Assembly: GCF_008086045.1 (NCBI RefSeq)
Contig: NZ_VSEY01000002.1
Span: 62,001-126,000 of the forward strand
From: Nonomuraea sp. PA05
GTDB taxonomy: Bacteria; Actinomycetota; Actinomycetes; Streptosporangiales; Streptosporangiaceae
Reading direction: 5' to 3'
DNA length: 64,000 nt
Positions within the stretch are counted from its first letter, which is position 1, and each line of letters opens with the position of its first letter. Positions 34,754 to 44,308 of this stretch are shown piece after piece. Below the pieces are notes generated by a model, which saw only the letters and a list, made by a program, of their open reading frames with translations, did not search any database and was not told the DNA's origin. The position numbers and the translations under genes are program-made.

Positions 34754-36940
34754 ATGGTGGATGGGGAACAAGGCGTCGTCGTATGCCGAGCGGCACGCCA
34801 GGTAGTCGAAAGTGGTGTGCTGACCGGGGATTCATCGTTTGCTCCCGGCCTGCGCGCCTGGACAGCTGATGCCGCGGACGAGTTGTTCCGCCGGTTCGTG
34901 GAGAACTTCGACGAGTCCTCGGACGAGTTCCTGGTCAAGCTCAAGCGACAGATCGCCGAGGGCAGCGACGAGGCGATCGTGCTCGCCGCCGAATTGCTCT
35001 ATCTCAACGTCATGCCGTTGAGCCCGGCCACGATCGGCGTGAATCGCAAATTCGAGATCCTGGGCAGCGTGCTGTCGTGGGTGTCCTTCGAGGTGCAGGT
35101 GCCCGAAGAATTGGCTGCGGCGGCCTCACCGGGTTACATGAAGGGCGGCCAAGCGTTCCTCAACTACCGCTGGGCCCAGTTCGCGTTCCTCATCCGCCTC
35201 ACCCAGCTGATGGTGAAGCTGCCGCTCGTCGAACGGGAATCGGCTCTGCGGGATCCGTGGCGCTTCCGGGACCTGGCCGAATCGGTGCTCACCGACTACG
35301 ACGGCAAGTCGCGGGCCCGCGCCCAGTTCCACGTGCTGCTGTTCTTACTGTTTCCCGATGTGTTCGCCCCGGTCTCCGTCGAGCGCAACAAGCAGCTCAT
35401 CCGCGATGCCTTCGCCGACCGGCTGGCCGAGCCGACAGGGGATCTCGATCGAGACATCCACGCCATCCGCCGGCGGCTGGAAGCTGAACACGGTGGACGG
35501 TTCAGCTTCTATGACGAGCCCTGGCGGTCTCGCTGGGAGCCGCCTCCCCCGCCACGGCCGCAGAAGGGCTGGCTGGTGCGCGGGGCCAACGTCGACGGCG
35601 TCAACGCGATCCCCCAGTGGCTGGCCGGTGGCTTCTGCTCGGTCAGCTTCTCGGACATCGAACAACTACCGGCCGGAGCGTCCCGGCAGCAGGTCAAGGA
35701 CGCTGTCGCTGCCGGGCTTCCCGACGCCAAACAAGGCACGAAAGACGTCGCGGCCGGGCAACTGTGGCGTTTCCTCAGTGGCTTCCAACCCGGCGATCTC
35801 ATCGCGACCGTCGACGGCGATGCCGTCTATGTCGGCACCATCACCGGCGACGCGTATTACCACGATTCCGCCGGCCGTGGCCTGGCTCGCCGGCGCTCGG
35901 TCGAGTGGAACCCCATTCCCATAAGCCGCCAGACCCTCCCCGAAGAAGCCCAGGCCAAGCTCAAGACCACGATGACGATCGGCGAGCTGACCAGTGTGAT
36001 CGCGGCGCTGGCCACCAACGCCGGGCTGGAGGAACAGCTCACCGACGAGGTGCTGGCCCAGGACGAGACCCGCGAGCTGATCGTCCCAGCACTCACCCAG
36101 ACGTTCGCCGACGACCTGCTCATGCCGCTCAGCTGGCTGCAGGAGACCGCCGACCTGCTGACCGCCAAGGGCCAGATGATCTTTTACGGCCCGCCAGGCA
36201 CCGGCAAGACTTACCTGGCCACCAAGCTCGGTGAGGCGCTGGCCGGTCCCGATCGCACCAGCCTGGTGCAGTTCCACCCTTCCTACGGGTACGAGGACTT
36301 CATCGAAGGCTTCCGCCCCCGGCTCGGCGAGAACGGCATGATCGGCTTCGACCTGGTGCCCGGCCCGTTCAAGAACGCCGTGGAAGCTGCCGAGAAGGAG
36401 CCGGATCGGCCGTATGTCCTGGTCATCGATGAGATCAACCGCGCCAATCCGGCCAAGGTGTTCGGCGAGTTGTACTTCTTGCTGGAGTACCGCAACCATG
36501 AGCTCACCCTGCAGTACTCGCCGGACGAGCCGTTCAAGCTGCCCAAGAATGTGTTCGTCATCGGCACGATGAACACCATCGACCGCTCGGTGGCGTTGAT
36601 CGACGCGGCCATGCGCCGCCGGTTCGTCTTCCGCGCCCTGGCCCCGGACCGGCTCCCGGTCGACGGGTTGCTACGCCGCTGGCTGGAGCGCGAGAAGCTC
36701 CCCGTTCTACCCGCGCTCCTGCTGGAAGAGGTCAACCGCCGTCTGAACGACCCTGACCGCGCAGTCGGCCCTTCCTACCTGATGACGCCCAACGTGGCCA
36801 CCCGGCGCGGGCTGGAACTCATCTGGACGGCCGAGATCCTGCCCCTGCTGGAAGACCAGCTGTACGGCAAACTCAATGACATCGAGGCCGAGTTCGGCCT
36901 GCCGGTCCTCCTCGCCGCACTCGGCCGCACTCTGCCATGA
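34754..36940 (+). CDS. mcrB: McrB-like AAA+ GTPase of a type IV restriction system
   Basis: A 728-residue motor subunit. C-terminal AAA+ domain: Walker A YGPPGTGKT (about residues 478-486), Walker B VLVIDEINRAN (555-564) and the McrB GTP-specificity signature MNTIDRS (606-612). The N-terminal ~250 residues are helical and unassigned; residues about 272-390 (KGWLVRGANVDGVNAIPQWL onward) resemble an EVE/PUA-like fold, which in other McrB proteins reads modified cytosines. Start placed at the ATG after GGAAGGGA; an ATG nine codons upstream is less well supported. It overlaps the McrC gene by four bases. Predicted to recognise modified phage DNA and drive McrC cleavage by GTP hydrolysis. Confidence 0.93.
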   Translation: MVDGEQGVVVCRAARQVVESGVLTGDSSFAPGLRAWTADAADELFRRFVENFDESSDEFLVKLKRQIAEGSDEAIVLAAELLYLNVMPLSPATIGVNRKFEILGSVLSWVSFEVQVPEELAAAASPGYMKGGQAFLNYRWAQFAFLIRLTQLMVKLPLVERESALRDPWRFRDLAESVLTDYDGKSRARAQFHVLLFLLFPDVFAPVSVERNKQLIRDAFADRLAEPTGDLDRDIHAIRRRLEAEHGGRFSFYDEPWRSRWEPPPPPRPQKGWLVRGANVDGVNAIPQWLAGGFCSVSFSDIEQLPAGASRQQVKDAVAAGLPDAKQGTKDVAAGQLWRFLSGFQPGDLIATVDGDAVYVGTITGDAYYHDSAGRGLARRRSVEWNPIPISRQTLPEEAQAKLKTTMTIGELTSVIAALATNAGLEEQLTDEVLAQDETRELIVPALTQTFADDLLMPLSWLQETADLLTAKGQMIFYGPPGTGKTYLATKLGEALAGPDRTSLVQFHPSYGYEDFIEGFRPRLGENGMIGFDLVPGPFKNAVEAAEKEPDRPYVLVIDEINRANPAKVFGELYFLLEYRNHELTLQYSPDEPFKLPKNVFVIGTMNTIDRSVALIDAAMRRRFVFRALAPDRLPVDGLLRRWLEREKLPVLPALLLEEVNRRLNDPDRAVGPSYLMTPNVATRRGLELIWTAEILPLLEDQLYGKLNDIEAEFGLPVLLAALGRTLP

Positions 36941-38178
36941 CTCTGCATCTCCACCTCGCCGAGGCCACCGCCGGCCCGCCCCGGCCCCTGACTCCTGCAC
37001 AGGTCGCCACGCTGGCCACCGTCCCCGAACTGGTCACCATGACCCCGGCCGCGGGCGGACAGTGGCGGATCGCGGGCCGCCAGCGCGTCGGGACCGTACG
37101 GCTTGGCCACCACGACGGCGCCATCGAGCTGCGTATCCAGCCGAAACTGCCCGTCCGGCGGCTCCTCGGCCTGCTCGGTGACAACGACCACGTCTGGCAA
37201 CACCGCCAGATCACCGCCGCCACCGACGACCTCCTCGTGCCGGCACTGGCCACCGTGTTCGCCCGCGCGGCGGAACGGGTGCTCCGCGGCGGGGTTCTGC
37301 ACGGTTATGTCCACCGCGAGGACGCTCTCACCGTCGTGCGGGGCCGGATCCGGACCAGCGCCCAGCTGAGCCGCCGGATGGGGCTGCCCACCGCGATCGA
37401 AGTCGCCTATGACGACTACCTCGCCGACATTCCCGAGAACCAGATACTGCTCGGCGCCATCGAACTCGCCCAGGCCCTGCCTGGCGTCGCGGAAACCACA
37501 AGCACGCTGCTGCGCCACCTGAGCGGGCGGCTCGTCGGGGTGGTTCCCGTCCGGCCCGGGGCACCGCTGCCGCCGTGGCGGCCAACCCGGCTCAACGAGC
37601 GCTACTCACCCGCGCTGAAGCTGGCTGAACTGATCCTGTCTGGGGCCTCACTACAACAGGAGGGCTCGCAGGCGATGAAGATCGACGGGTTCGTTCTCAA
37701 CATGGCCCAGATCTTCGAGCGCTTCCTCACCAGACAACTTGCCACTGGGCTCTCGCCGCACAACTTTCGCTGTGTCGCCCAGCAGGGGCACCAGCTCGAC
37801 CAGCAGAGGCGGGTGCTCTTCCAGCCCGACATCCTCATCTATAGCGAAGGGCGGCCCACCGTGGTCGTGGACGCGAAATACCAGACTCTGGACGGTGCTC
37901 CGCCAACGGGGCACCTGTTTCAGCTGATCTCCTACTGCACTGCTCTTGGCCTCGCTGAGGGGCACCTCGTCTATGCCTCTGGGACGCCGTCGGCGCAGCC
38001 GTACCGGATCAGAAACTCGGACATCAGCGTGCACGCGCACGTTCTGGATCTCAGCCAGAGGCCCACTGACCTCGCACTCGCCGTAGCCTCGTTGGCCGGC
38101 CAACTCACAGCACGCCACGGGGCAGATCCCGAGAATCATCCCGCGCGCCTCCCGTGTCTTCACACCCCCGGCCGTTGA
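36937..38178 (+). CDS. mcrC: McrC-like PD-(D/E)xK nuclease subunit
   Basis: A 413-residue partner of McrB. The N-terminal half has the McrC beta-strand/helix region with ELRIQPKLPVRRLLGLLG and the conserved RGRIRTSAQL segment; the C-terminal nuclease core is VLFQPDILIYSEGRPTVVVD followed by AKYQ, with catalytic residues likely D298, D312 and K314. The ATGA overlap with mcrB shows they are cotranslated. In known systems McrC stimulates McrB GTPase and cuts DNA containing modified bases. Nothing in the motifs suggests inactivation. Confidence 0.92.
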   Translation: MTLHLHLAEATAGPPRPLTPAQVATLATVPELVTMTPAAGGQWRIAGRQRVGTVRLGHHDGAIELRIQPKLPVRRLLGLLGDNDHVWQHRQITAATDDLLVPALATVFARAAERVLRGGVLHGYVHREDALTVVRGRIRTSAQLSRRMGLPTAIEVAYDDYLADIPENQILLGAIELAQALPGVAETTSTLLRHLSGRLVGVVPVRPGAPLPPWRPTRLNERYSPALKLAELILSGASLQQEGSQAMKIDGFVLNMAQIFERFLTRQLATGLSPHNFRCVAQQGHQLDQQRRVLFQPDILIYSEGRPTVVVDAKYQTLDGAPPTGHLFQLISYCTALGLAEGHLVYASGTPSAQPYRIRNSDISVHAHVLDLSQRPTDLALAVASLAGQLTARHGADPENHPARLPCLHTPGR

Positions 38179-38573
38179 TTCGCTCACTCTGGCCAAGGGA
38201 AAGGTTGAGATCGGTTGGATCGCATCCTCGACAGCGAGACGCGCTCCCTGCTGTCTTCAAGTCGCTGGTTCAGCCGTCGCCGCCGGCCTCCCAGGCGGTG
38301 GTGAGCACGCGCAGGGCGAGCCCGTAGAGCCGCCTCGTACCGAAGTTGTTGCGTACCTGCTCCAGCAGCATGCCCGGCCGCAATCCCGGTCGAATCGCCG
38401 CATCGGGTCCTCGCGCCTGACCAGATGGGCGCGAAGGCGTCCCTGGTGAATTCGTTGCCGCGCCCTGGAGTACCCCCGCCCGCTGCGCCTTGGCCAGTTC
38501 GTCGGTCGCCCGCCGTTGCTGGTGGTGCAGCTTTGTCACCCCCGATCCGGGGAACGAGAGAATCCAGCCCGCC
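38179..38573. other. 395-bp gap with a possible gene remnant
   Basis: No intact gene. On the minus strand, between about 38270 and 38390, a frame reads MLLEQVRNNFGTRRLYGLALRV and looks protein-like, but it has no clear start and no recognised domain; probably a 3' remnant. The rest shows nothing. Position between McrC and a frameshifted Nudix gene indicates decay at the island edge. Confidence 0.4.
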
Positions 38574-39060
38574 ATGACGGAGAGTGCCGTCGCCCAGAGG
38601 ATGTGGAGCGTTCATTCGCGGGTTGACGTCACCGTCGACCTCGTGATCCTCACCATCCGAGACGGCGAGCTGCATGTTCTCCTGGTGGAGCGCGGAAACG
38701 AACCGCACCGAGGTCGGCGGGCGCTTTCCGCCGACTATCTGCGCCCCGGCGAGACCCTGGAGTGCGCCTCCCGGCGCGAACTCAAGCAAGAGACGGACCT
38801 GGACGCGGAGCGGCTGCATCTCGAACAACTCCGCGCCTACAGCGACCCGGTCGTGCTCCACGCAGCCGCGTGATCACTGTGACATTCCTCGCCCTCGGGC
38901 CGGATCTGCCCATTCCCTGGCGGGCACAGATGCCTGCGGCACCGTGCGGGCGCGGGTGTCGTCGGTCCTGGACGAGTCCGGCTCGCTGACCTTCAACCAT
39001 CTGGCCATTCTGCGTGACGCGCTGGAGCGAGCCCGTGTCCGATCTGCGCAAGGTCACCCG
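38574..39060 (+). pseudogene. frameshifted Nudix hydrolase
   Basis: A Nudix gene broken into three frames. Frame one (38574 to about 38855) gives RVDVTVDLVILTIRDGELHV, LLVERGNEPHRG, a damaged Nudix box (LRPGETLECASRRELKQETDL, where the usual leading glycines are replaced and REUxEE has become RELKQE) and LEQLRAYSDP. Frame two (about 38867-38924) continues VITVTFLALGPDLP. Frame three (about 38921-39050) ends with FNHLAILRDALERAR. Pieces in the right order with two frameshifts and a mutated catalytic glutamate mark a dead gene. Confidence 0.75.
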
Positions 39061-39100
39061 CGCCGAGCCGGGCCGTCCTGCCACGCTTTACCGCCGCGGC

Positions 39101-39658
39101 TCACAGCGCGCTCAGCAGCCGCTCGGAGTCCGCCCGTGAGCCGATGCGAACGAACGTCAGATGCGCGTTCCCCGGATCGGCCGCAGCCCGGCGGTACTTC
39201 TCCCGGTACTCGGCGTGCTTGGTCCAAGCCCACCGAATGATCGACTCATCCTTCGAGAACAGGAACCGGAACGACTCCTTGTTCCCGTTCCACAGCTCGG
39301 CCCCGGTAGCCATCCGCCACAACGTCCTGCGCAGCAGCCGCCGCATGACCGTGACGCGGGGCAGGTCGAACCAGACCACGGTGTCGGCCCGCGCCCACAC
39401 CAGGTCCCGTGCCGCGGAGTAGTTGCCGTCCACCACCCAGGCGTCGCCGAGCGTGAACTCGTCGACCTCGGCCCGGAACTCCTCCTGCGGCTTCGGCGTC
39501 CAGTTCTCCATGTGGAAGACGGAGTCGAGCTCAAGGCACGGCACCCCGAGCCGGGCCGCCAGACCTGCGGCAAGAGTGGACTTTCCGGAGCCTGAGTTCC
39601 CCACCACGGATACGCGTCGCACCGCGCCACTGTAGTGGTCCGCGACCCCTCGTCCCAT
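39101..39658 (-). CDS. P-loop NTPase, adenylate-kinase/topology-modulation-like (FlaR-type)
   Basis: A 185-residue nucleotide-binding protein. The P-loop VVGNSGSGKSTLAAGLA lies near residues 18-34; LELDSVFHMENWTPKP and WVVDGNYSAARDLVW follow, the layout of the 'topology modulation' or adenylate-kinase-like ATPases widespread in actinomycetes. The start is uncertain: the ATG has no ribosome site, and a GTG 12 codons later could also serve. It is divergent from the GH127 operon. Substrate kinase activity is presumed but unproven. Confidence 0.8.
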   Translation of the reverse strand: MGRGVADHYSGAVRRVSVVGNSGSGKSTLAAGLAARLGVPCLELDSVFHMENWTPKPQEEFRAEVDEFTLGDAWVVDGNYSAARDLVWARADTVVWFDLPRVTVMRRLLRRTLWRMATGAELWNGNKESFRFLFSKDESIIRWAWTKHAEYREKYRRAAADPGNAHLTFVRIGSRADSERLLSAL

Positions 39659-39701
39659 ATTCCGGACGGGTTACTTTCTCTTTTCGTCACCCCCGCAACC
39701 C

Positions 39702-39731
39702 TTGGCAACACACCTCCCGGACACCTATGGT
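39702..39731 (+). promoter_or_regulatory. promoter of the GH127/peptide-uptake operon
   Basis: TTGGCA (39702-39707) and TATGGT (39726-39731) match sigma-70/HrdB -35 and -10 boxes with an 18-base spacer, 33 bases before the GH127 start codon. GGGAAGG (39755-39761) is its ribosome site. It is the only good promoter before the nine coupled genes. No obvious operator palindrome overlaps it. Confidence 0.6.
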
Positions 39732-39764
39732 TCAGTGCAATGCCACACATTACTGGGAAGGTTC

Positions 39765-41687
39765 ATGACGTCTAAGCAGGTCAAGCCGCTGTCCGGCGCC
39801 GTGCGTACGTCCGCCGGGGCCGTGCGGCCGCTTGCGGGGGTACGCATCACCGGCGGTCTGCTGCACCACTGGCAGCGCCGGAACGGCACGGCCACGATCC
39901 CGCACACCATCGAGCAGCTCCGCGCGGCGGGCAACGTCGCCAACCTGAGCCGCCTCCTGGAGCAGGACCCGGCGCCGTACCGGGGCCGCTACCCGTTCCT
40001 GGACACCGACCTGTACAAGACCCTGGAGGGGCTGGCCTACGAGCTGGGCGACGGCCGCGCGGGGGAGCCCGTACGGGAGTTCTTCGACGAGGTCGTCGGC
40101 CTCCTCGAACGGGTCCAGGCCGAGGACGGCTACCTCAACTCCTTCTTCCAGGACCCGGCCGCCACGAAGAAGCCGTGGGAGGACCTGTCCTGGGGGCACG
40201 AGCTGTACAACCTGGGCCACCTCATCCAGGCCGCCGTCGCCGCGGCCCGCCGGATGGGCGACGAGCGGCTGCTGCGGGTGGCCGAGCGGTTCGCGGACCT
40301 GGTGGTGGAGCGGTTCGCGCACGACGGGGTGTGCGGCCATCCCGAGGTGGAGATGGCGCTGGTCGAGCTGTACAGGGAGACGGGGCTGCGCGCCTACCTC
40401 GACCTGGCCGCCGCGTTCGTGGACCGGCGCGGCAAGGGGCAGCTCAAGCACAGCATCTTCCCCGGCGACTACTTCCAGGACCACCTGCCCTTCCGCGAGC
40501 TGCCGTCGGTGACGGGGCACGCGGTGCGGATGGCGTACCTGGCGGCCGGCGCGGCCGACGTCTACCTGGAGACGGGCGACCGGTCGCTGTTCGAGGCGCT
40601 GGAGCGGCTGTGGGACGACATGGTCGCCACGAAGCTGTACGTCACGGGCGGGCTCGGCAGCCGCCACTCCGACGAGGCGATCGGCGACCGGTACGAGCTG
40701 CCGTCCGAGCGCGCCTACACCGAGACCTGCGCGGCCATCGCCGTCATGCAGTGGGGCTGGCGGATGTTCCTGGCCACGGGCGGCGCCGGCTACCTCGACG
40801 TGTTCGAGCGGGTGCTCTACAACGCCTACGCGGTTGGCCTGTCGGCGGACGGCAAGGCGTTCTTCTACGACAACCCGCTGCAGCGCCGTCCCGACCACGA
40901 GCAGCGCAGCGGCGCGGAAGCCGGCGGCGAGCCGCTGCGCCGCGCCTGGTTCACCTGCCCGTGCTGCCCGCCGAACATCGTGCGCTGGATGGCGCAGCTC
41001 GCCGACTACGTGGCGGCCGAGCGGGACGGCGCGCTGCTGATCGCCTCCTACGCCGCCGCCCGCGTCGAGGGCACCGAGCTGGGTCTGGCGATGGAGACGG
41101 CCTACCCGTGGGACGGCGACGTGCGGCTCACGGTCGAGCGCGCGCCCGGCGGGCCGTACAGGCTGGTCCTGCGCGTTCCGGGCTGGGCGCGCGGCGCGAG
41201 CGTGACCGTCAACGGCGAGGCCTGGCAGGCCGCGCCGCACGACGGGTGGCTGACCGTCGAGCGCCACTGGCAGGCCGGCGACGAGGTACGGCTCACGCTG
41301 CCGATGCCGGTACGGGCGCACGGCTCGCACCCCTACCTGGACGCCACCAGGGGCGCGGCCAGCCTGGCCCGCGGCCCGCTGGTCTACTGCGTGGAGCAGC
41401 AGGACAGCCCGGACGCCGCCGTGGACGACCTGGTGATCGGCGTACCGGAAATTGTTAACGCGAACATCGAGCGGCGGGACGACGCCGTGGTGCTGACCCT
41501 CACCGCCGCCGCCGCTCCCCCGCCCTCCACCGAGCTCTACCCCGAGCTCCCGCTGGAGGAGGCACCTCTGGAGACGACGGTCACGGCAGCCTTCGTCCCC
41601 TACTTCCTCTGGGGCAACCGCGGCCCCGAAGCCATGCGGGTCTGGGTCAGGACCCCCGACGCAACCAATGGAAAGAAGGCGAAATGA
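39765..41687 (+). CDS. GH127 beta-L-arabinofuranosidase, cytoplasmic
   Basis: A 640-residue glycoside hydrolase of family 127 (formerly DUF1680), a zinc-thiolate enzyme removing beta-L-arabinofuranose. Compared from memory with Bifidobacterium HypBA1, the essential residues align: zinc ligands E320 and C322 (YTETCA), C400 and nucleophile C401-adjacent pair (CPCCPP, 398-403), and acid/base E304 in HSDEAIGD. The N-terminus has no signal peptide, so it acts inside the cell. HypBA1 frees arabinose from hydroxyproline-linked arabinans of plant extensin; this genome places it first in an operon with a peptide importer and prolyl peptidases. It overlaps the binding-protein gene by four bases. Confidence 0.92.
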   Translation: MTSKQVKPLSGAVRTSAGAVRPLAGVRITGGLLHHWQRRNGTATIPHTIEQLRAAGNVANLSRLLEQDPAPYRGRYPFLDTDLYKTLEGLAYELGDGRAGEPVREFFDEVVGLLERVQAEDGYLNSFFQDPAATKKPWEDLSWGHELYNLGHLIQAAVAAARRMGDERLLRVAERFADLVVERFAHDGVCGHPEVEMALVELYRETGLRAYLDLAAAFVDRRGKGQLKHSIFPGDYFQDHLPFRELPSVTGHAVRMAYLAAGAADVYLETGDRSLFEALERLWDDMVATKLYVTGGLGSRHSDEAIGDRYELPSERAYTETCAAIAVMQWGWRMFLATGGAGYLDVFERVLYNAYAVGLSADGKAFFYDNPLQRRPDHEQRSGAEAGGEPLRRAWFTCPCCPPNIVRWMAQLADYVAAERDGALLIASYAAARVEGTELGLAMETAYPWDGDVRLTVERAPGGPYRLVLRVPGWARGASVTVNGEAWQAAPHDGWLTVERHWQAGDEVRLTLPMPVRAHGSHPYLDATRGAASLARGPLVYCVEQQDSPDAAVDDLVIGVPEIVNANIERRDDAVVLTLTAAAAPPPSTELYPELPLEEAPLETTVTAAFVPYFLWGNRGPEAMRVWVRTPDATNGKKAK

Positions 41688-43372
41688 GGAGATCGGCGGC
41701 GCTCGCGAGCGTCACGATGACCGCCGTGCTGGCGCTCTCGGCGTGCGGCGGAGGCGGCGGGGCGGCGCCCCAGGCACAAGGCGGCGGCACCGGCTCGTCG
41801 GCGGCCCCGGCGACGGGCGGCACGGTGCGCATCCTGGCCAACGCGGACTTCTCCCACCTGGACCCGGTACGCGGCTTCGACGGCGGTGTGAACAACTTCT
41901 ACCGGCTCATCTACCGGGGGCTGACGACGTTCGGCGCGGGGCCGGGCGCGGAGGGCACGAAGATCGTCGCCGACCTGGCGACCGACACGGGCACGCCGTC
42001 CAACGACGCCAAGACGTGGACGTTCACGCTGAAGGACAACATCTTCTTCGAGGACGGCACGCCGATCACCAGCGAGGCGGTGAAGTTCGGCTTCTCGCGC
42101 GCCTTCGACCCGGAGGCGGGCATCGGCTCGCCGTACGGCAAGCTGCTGCTCGACGCGCCCAAGGACTACAAGGGGCCGTACCTGTCGGGCGACCTCGACA
42201 CGATCGAGACGCCGGACGCCAAGACGGTCGTGATCCACCTGAAGAAGTCGTTCGCCGACTTCCCGAGCGCGCTGGCGCTGTCGAACTTCACGCCGTTCCC
42301 CAAGGGCACCGGGGCGGGGGCCGCGTTCGACAGCAAGCCGATCGCGAGCGGGCCGTACAAGGTGGCGAGCTACCAGCGCAACGCGTCGCTGAAGCTGGAG
42401 CGCAACCCGCAGTGGAAGCAGGAGACCGACACCGTGCGCACGGCCAAGCCGGACGCGTTCGAGTGGACGTTCGGCCTGGACCCGGCCACGATCGACGAGC
42501 GCATGCTGGCCGGGCAGGGCACCGACGCCGACGCGCTCGGCCAGAGCATCCAGGCGGCGACCGTGGCCCGGGTGCAGACGCCGCAGATCAAGGCGCGCAC
42601 GCTGTCCGGGCTCAACGGCTGCACCACCTACATGGGCCTGAACACCACCAAGAAGTACCTGAGCGACGTGCGGGTGCGCCAGGCGATCAACTACGCGATC
42701 GACAAGGACACCATCGTGGCCGCGATGGGCGGGTCGCTGCTGGCGCAGAAGGGCACCTCGATCCAGCCGCCGACGGTCGCCGGACGGGTGGACTACGACC
42801 CGTACCCGCACAACGTGGAGCAGGCCAAGAAGCTGCTGGCCGACGCGGGCCTGTCGGGCGGCTTCTCGCTGACCCTGGACACGCGGGCGCAGCCGAAGAT
42901 GGCGGCGGTCTCGGTCGCCGTCCAGGAGGCGCTCAAGCAGGTGGGCATCGACGTCAAGATCAACAACATCGACACCTCGACGTACTACGAGGTCATCGGC
43001 ACCCCGGCGAAGCAGAACGACATGGCCGTGACCGGCTGGTGCCCCGACTGGGCCTCCGGCGCGACGTTCCTGCCGCCGCTGTTCGACGGCCGCAACATCA
43101 CCACCAAGGGCAACTCCAACCTGGCCCAGATCAACGACAAGGCCGTCAACGCCAAGATCGACGAGATCGCCGCGATGACCGACGTCGAGCAGGCCAACGC
43201 GGCCTACGGCGAGCTGGACAAGCAGATCATGGAGCTGGCCCCGGTGGTGCCGCTGGCCTACGAGAAGCTGATCCTGGTCAACGGCGCGAACATCGCGGGC
43301 GCCTACCAGTCCAACTCCTACTCCGGCGGTGTCGACCTGGTCTCCGTCGGACTGGCGAAGCCGACGAAGTAG
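41684..43372 (+). CDS. ABC peptide transporter substrate-binding lipoprotein (DppA-like)
   Basis: A 562-residue SBP family 5 (cluster C) binding protein, anchored by a lipid: the N-terminus MRRSAALASVTMTAVLALSAC has a lipobox (LSAC) with cysteine 21. Family features follow: DPVRGFDGG, a DPATIDERMLAG stretch near residue 265, VRVRQAINYAIDK-like helix (RVRQAINYAID) and the C-terminal GWCPDWASGATFLPPLFDG. Such proteins capture oligopeptides for import. Coupled by ATGA to the GH127 gene and followed directly by a permease gene. It presumably binds imino-acid-rich or arabinosylated peptides (inference). Confidence 0.93.
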   Translation: MRRSAALASVTMTAVLALSACGGGGGAAPQAQGGGTGSSAAPATGGTVRILANADFSHLDPVRGFDGGVNNFYRLIYRGLTTFGAGPGAEGTKIVADLATDTGTPSNDAKTWTFTLKDNIFFEDGTPITSEAVKFGFSRAFDPEAGIGSPYGKLLLDAPKDYKGPYLSGDLDTIETPDAKTVVIHLKKSFADFPSALALSNFTPFPKGTGAGAAFDSKPIASGPYKVASYQRNASLKLERNPQWKQETDTVRTAKPDAFEWTFGLDPATIDERMLAGQGTDADALGQSIQAATVARVQTPQIKARTLSGLNGCTTYMGLNTTKKYLSDVRVRQAINYAIDKDTIVAAMGGSLLAQKGTSIQPPTVAGRVDYDPYPHNVEQAKKLLADAGLSGGFSLTLDTRAQPKMAAVSVAVQEALKQVGIDVKINNIDTSTYYEVIGTPAKQNDMAVTGWCPDWASGATFLPPLFDGRNITTKGNSNLAQINDKAVNAKIDEIAAMTDVEQANAAYGELDKQIMELAPVVPLAYEKLILVNGANIAGAYQSNSYSGGVDLVSVGLAKPTK

Positions 43373-44308
43373 ATGACCGTCGCAGCGCATCCAGAGCAGG
43401 TGGCGGGCGCCGTGCCCGCCACCTCGGGCCGGCGCGTCACCCGCGTGCTGCTGCGTGACCGGGGCGCCGTGATCAGCGGCGCCTACCTCGCGCTGATCGT
43501 GCTGATGGCCATCGGCGCGCCGCTGATCAGCGCGATCACCGGGCACGGCCCCAACGACTTCGACACGGCCGCGGTCAACACCGACCTGGGCGGGGTGCCC
43601 TACGGGTCGCTCGGCGGCATCAGCTCCGAGCACCTGCTGGGCGTCGAGCCGCAGAACGGCCGCGACATCCTGGCGCGCGTCGCCTACGGCGCCCGCGTCT
43701 CCCTGATCATCGCGCTTTCGGCCACGGCCCTCACCACGCTGCTGGGCGTGGTGCTGGGCATGCTCGCCGGGTTCTACCAGGGCTGGGTCGACCAGGTGAT
43801 CTGCCGGGTGATGGACTTCCTCATGGCCTTCCCCGCGCTCATCTTCATGATCGCGATCCTGTCCGCGCTGCCCCAGGGCAACCGGCCGGTGCTGCTGGTC
43901 CTGGTGATCAGCGTGTTCGGCTGGCCGTACCTGGCGCGGGTGGTGCGCGGGCAGACGCTCACGCTGGTCAACCGGGAGTTCGTGGAGGCCGCGCGGGCCT
44001 CCGGCGCCTCCACGCGGCAGCTCGTGTTCAAGGAGATCCTGCCGAACCTGCGCAGCTCCCTGATCGTGATGACGACCCTGGCCGTGCCCGGCTACGTCGG
44101 GACCGAGGCGGGGCTGTCGTTCCTGGGCGTCGGCGTCACGCCGCCCACCCCGTCGTGGGGACAGATGATCTCCAGTTCCGTCGGCTGGTACGCCGTGGAC
44201 CCGATGTACTTCGTCATCCCCGGCGCGTTCCTGTTCCTGACAGTGCTGTCGCTGACGGTGCTGGGCGACAGGATCAGGGCCGCCGTGGACGCCGGGGAGG
44301 CCTCATGA
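43373..44308 (+). CDS. ABC peptide permease (DppC-like)
   Basis: A 311-residue inner-membrane permease with an N-terminal helix (about residues 35-58), a soluble loop GVEPQNGRDILARVAYGAR typical of the DppC/OppC class, and about five more helices. The EAA coupling motif for the ATPases is EAARASGASTRQLVFKEILP (residues about 204-223). It starts immediately after the binding-protein stop codon and overlaps the DppB-like gene by four bases. The C-type permease preceding the B-type is the reverse of the common order. Confidence 0.92.
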   Translation: MTVAAHPEQVAGAVPATSGRRVTRVLLRDRGAVISGAYLALIVLMAIGAPLISAITGHGPNDFDTAAVNTDLGGVPYGSLGGISSEHLLGVEPQNGRDILARVAYGARVSLIIALSATALTTLLGVVLGMLAGFYQGWVDQVICRVMDFLMAFPALIFMIAILSALPQGNRPVLLVLVISVFGWPYLARVVRGQTLTLVNREFVEAARASGASTRQLVFKEILPNLRSSLIVMTTLAVPGYVGTEAGLSFLGVGVTPPTPSWGQMISSSVGWYAVDPMYFVIPGAFLFLTVLSLTVLGDRIRAAVDAGEAS

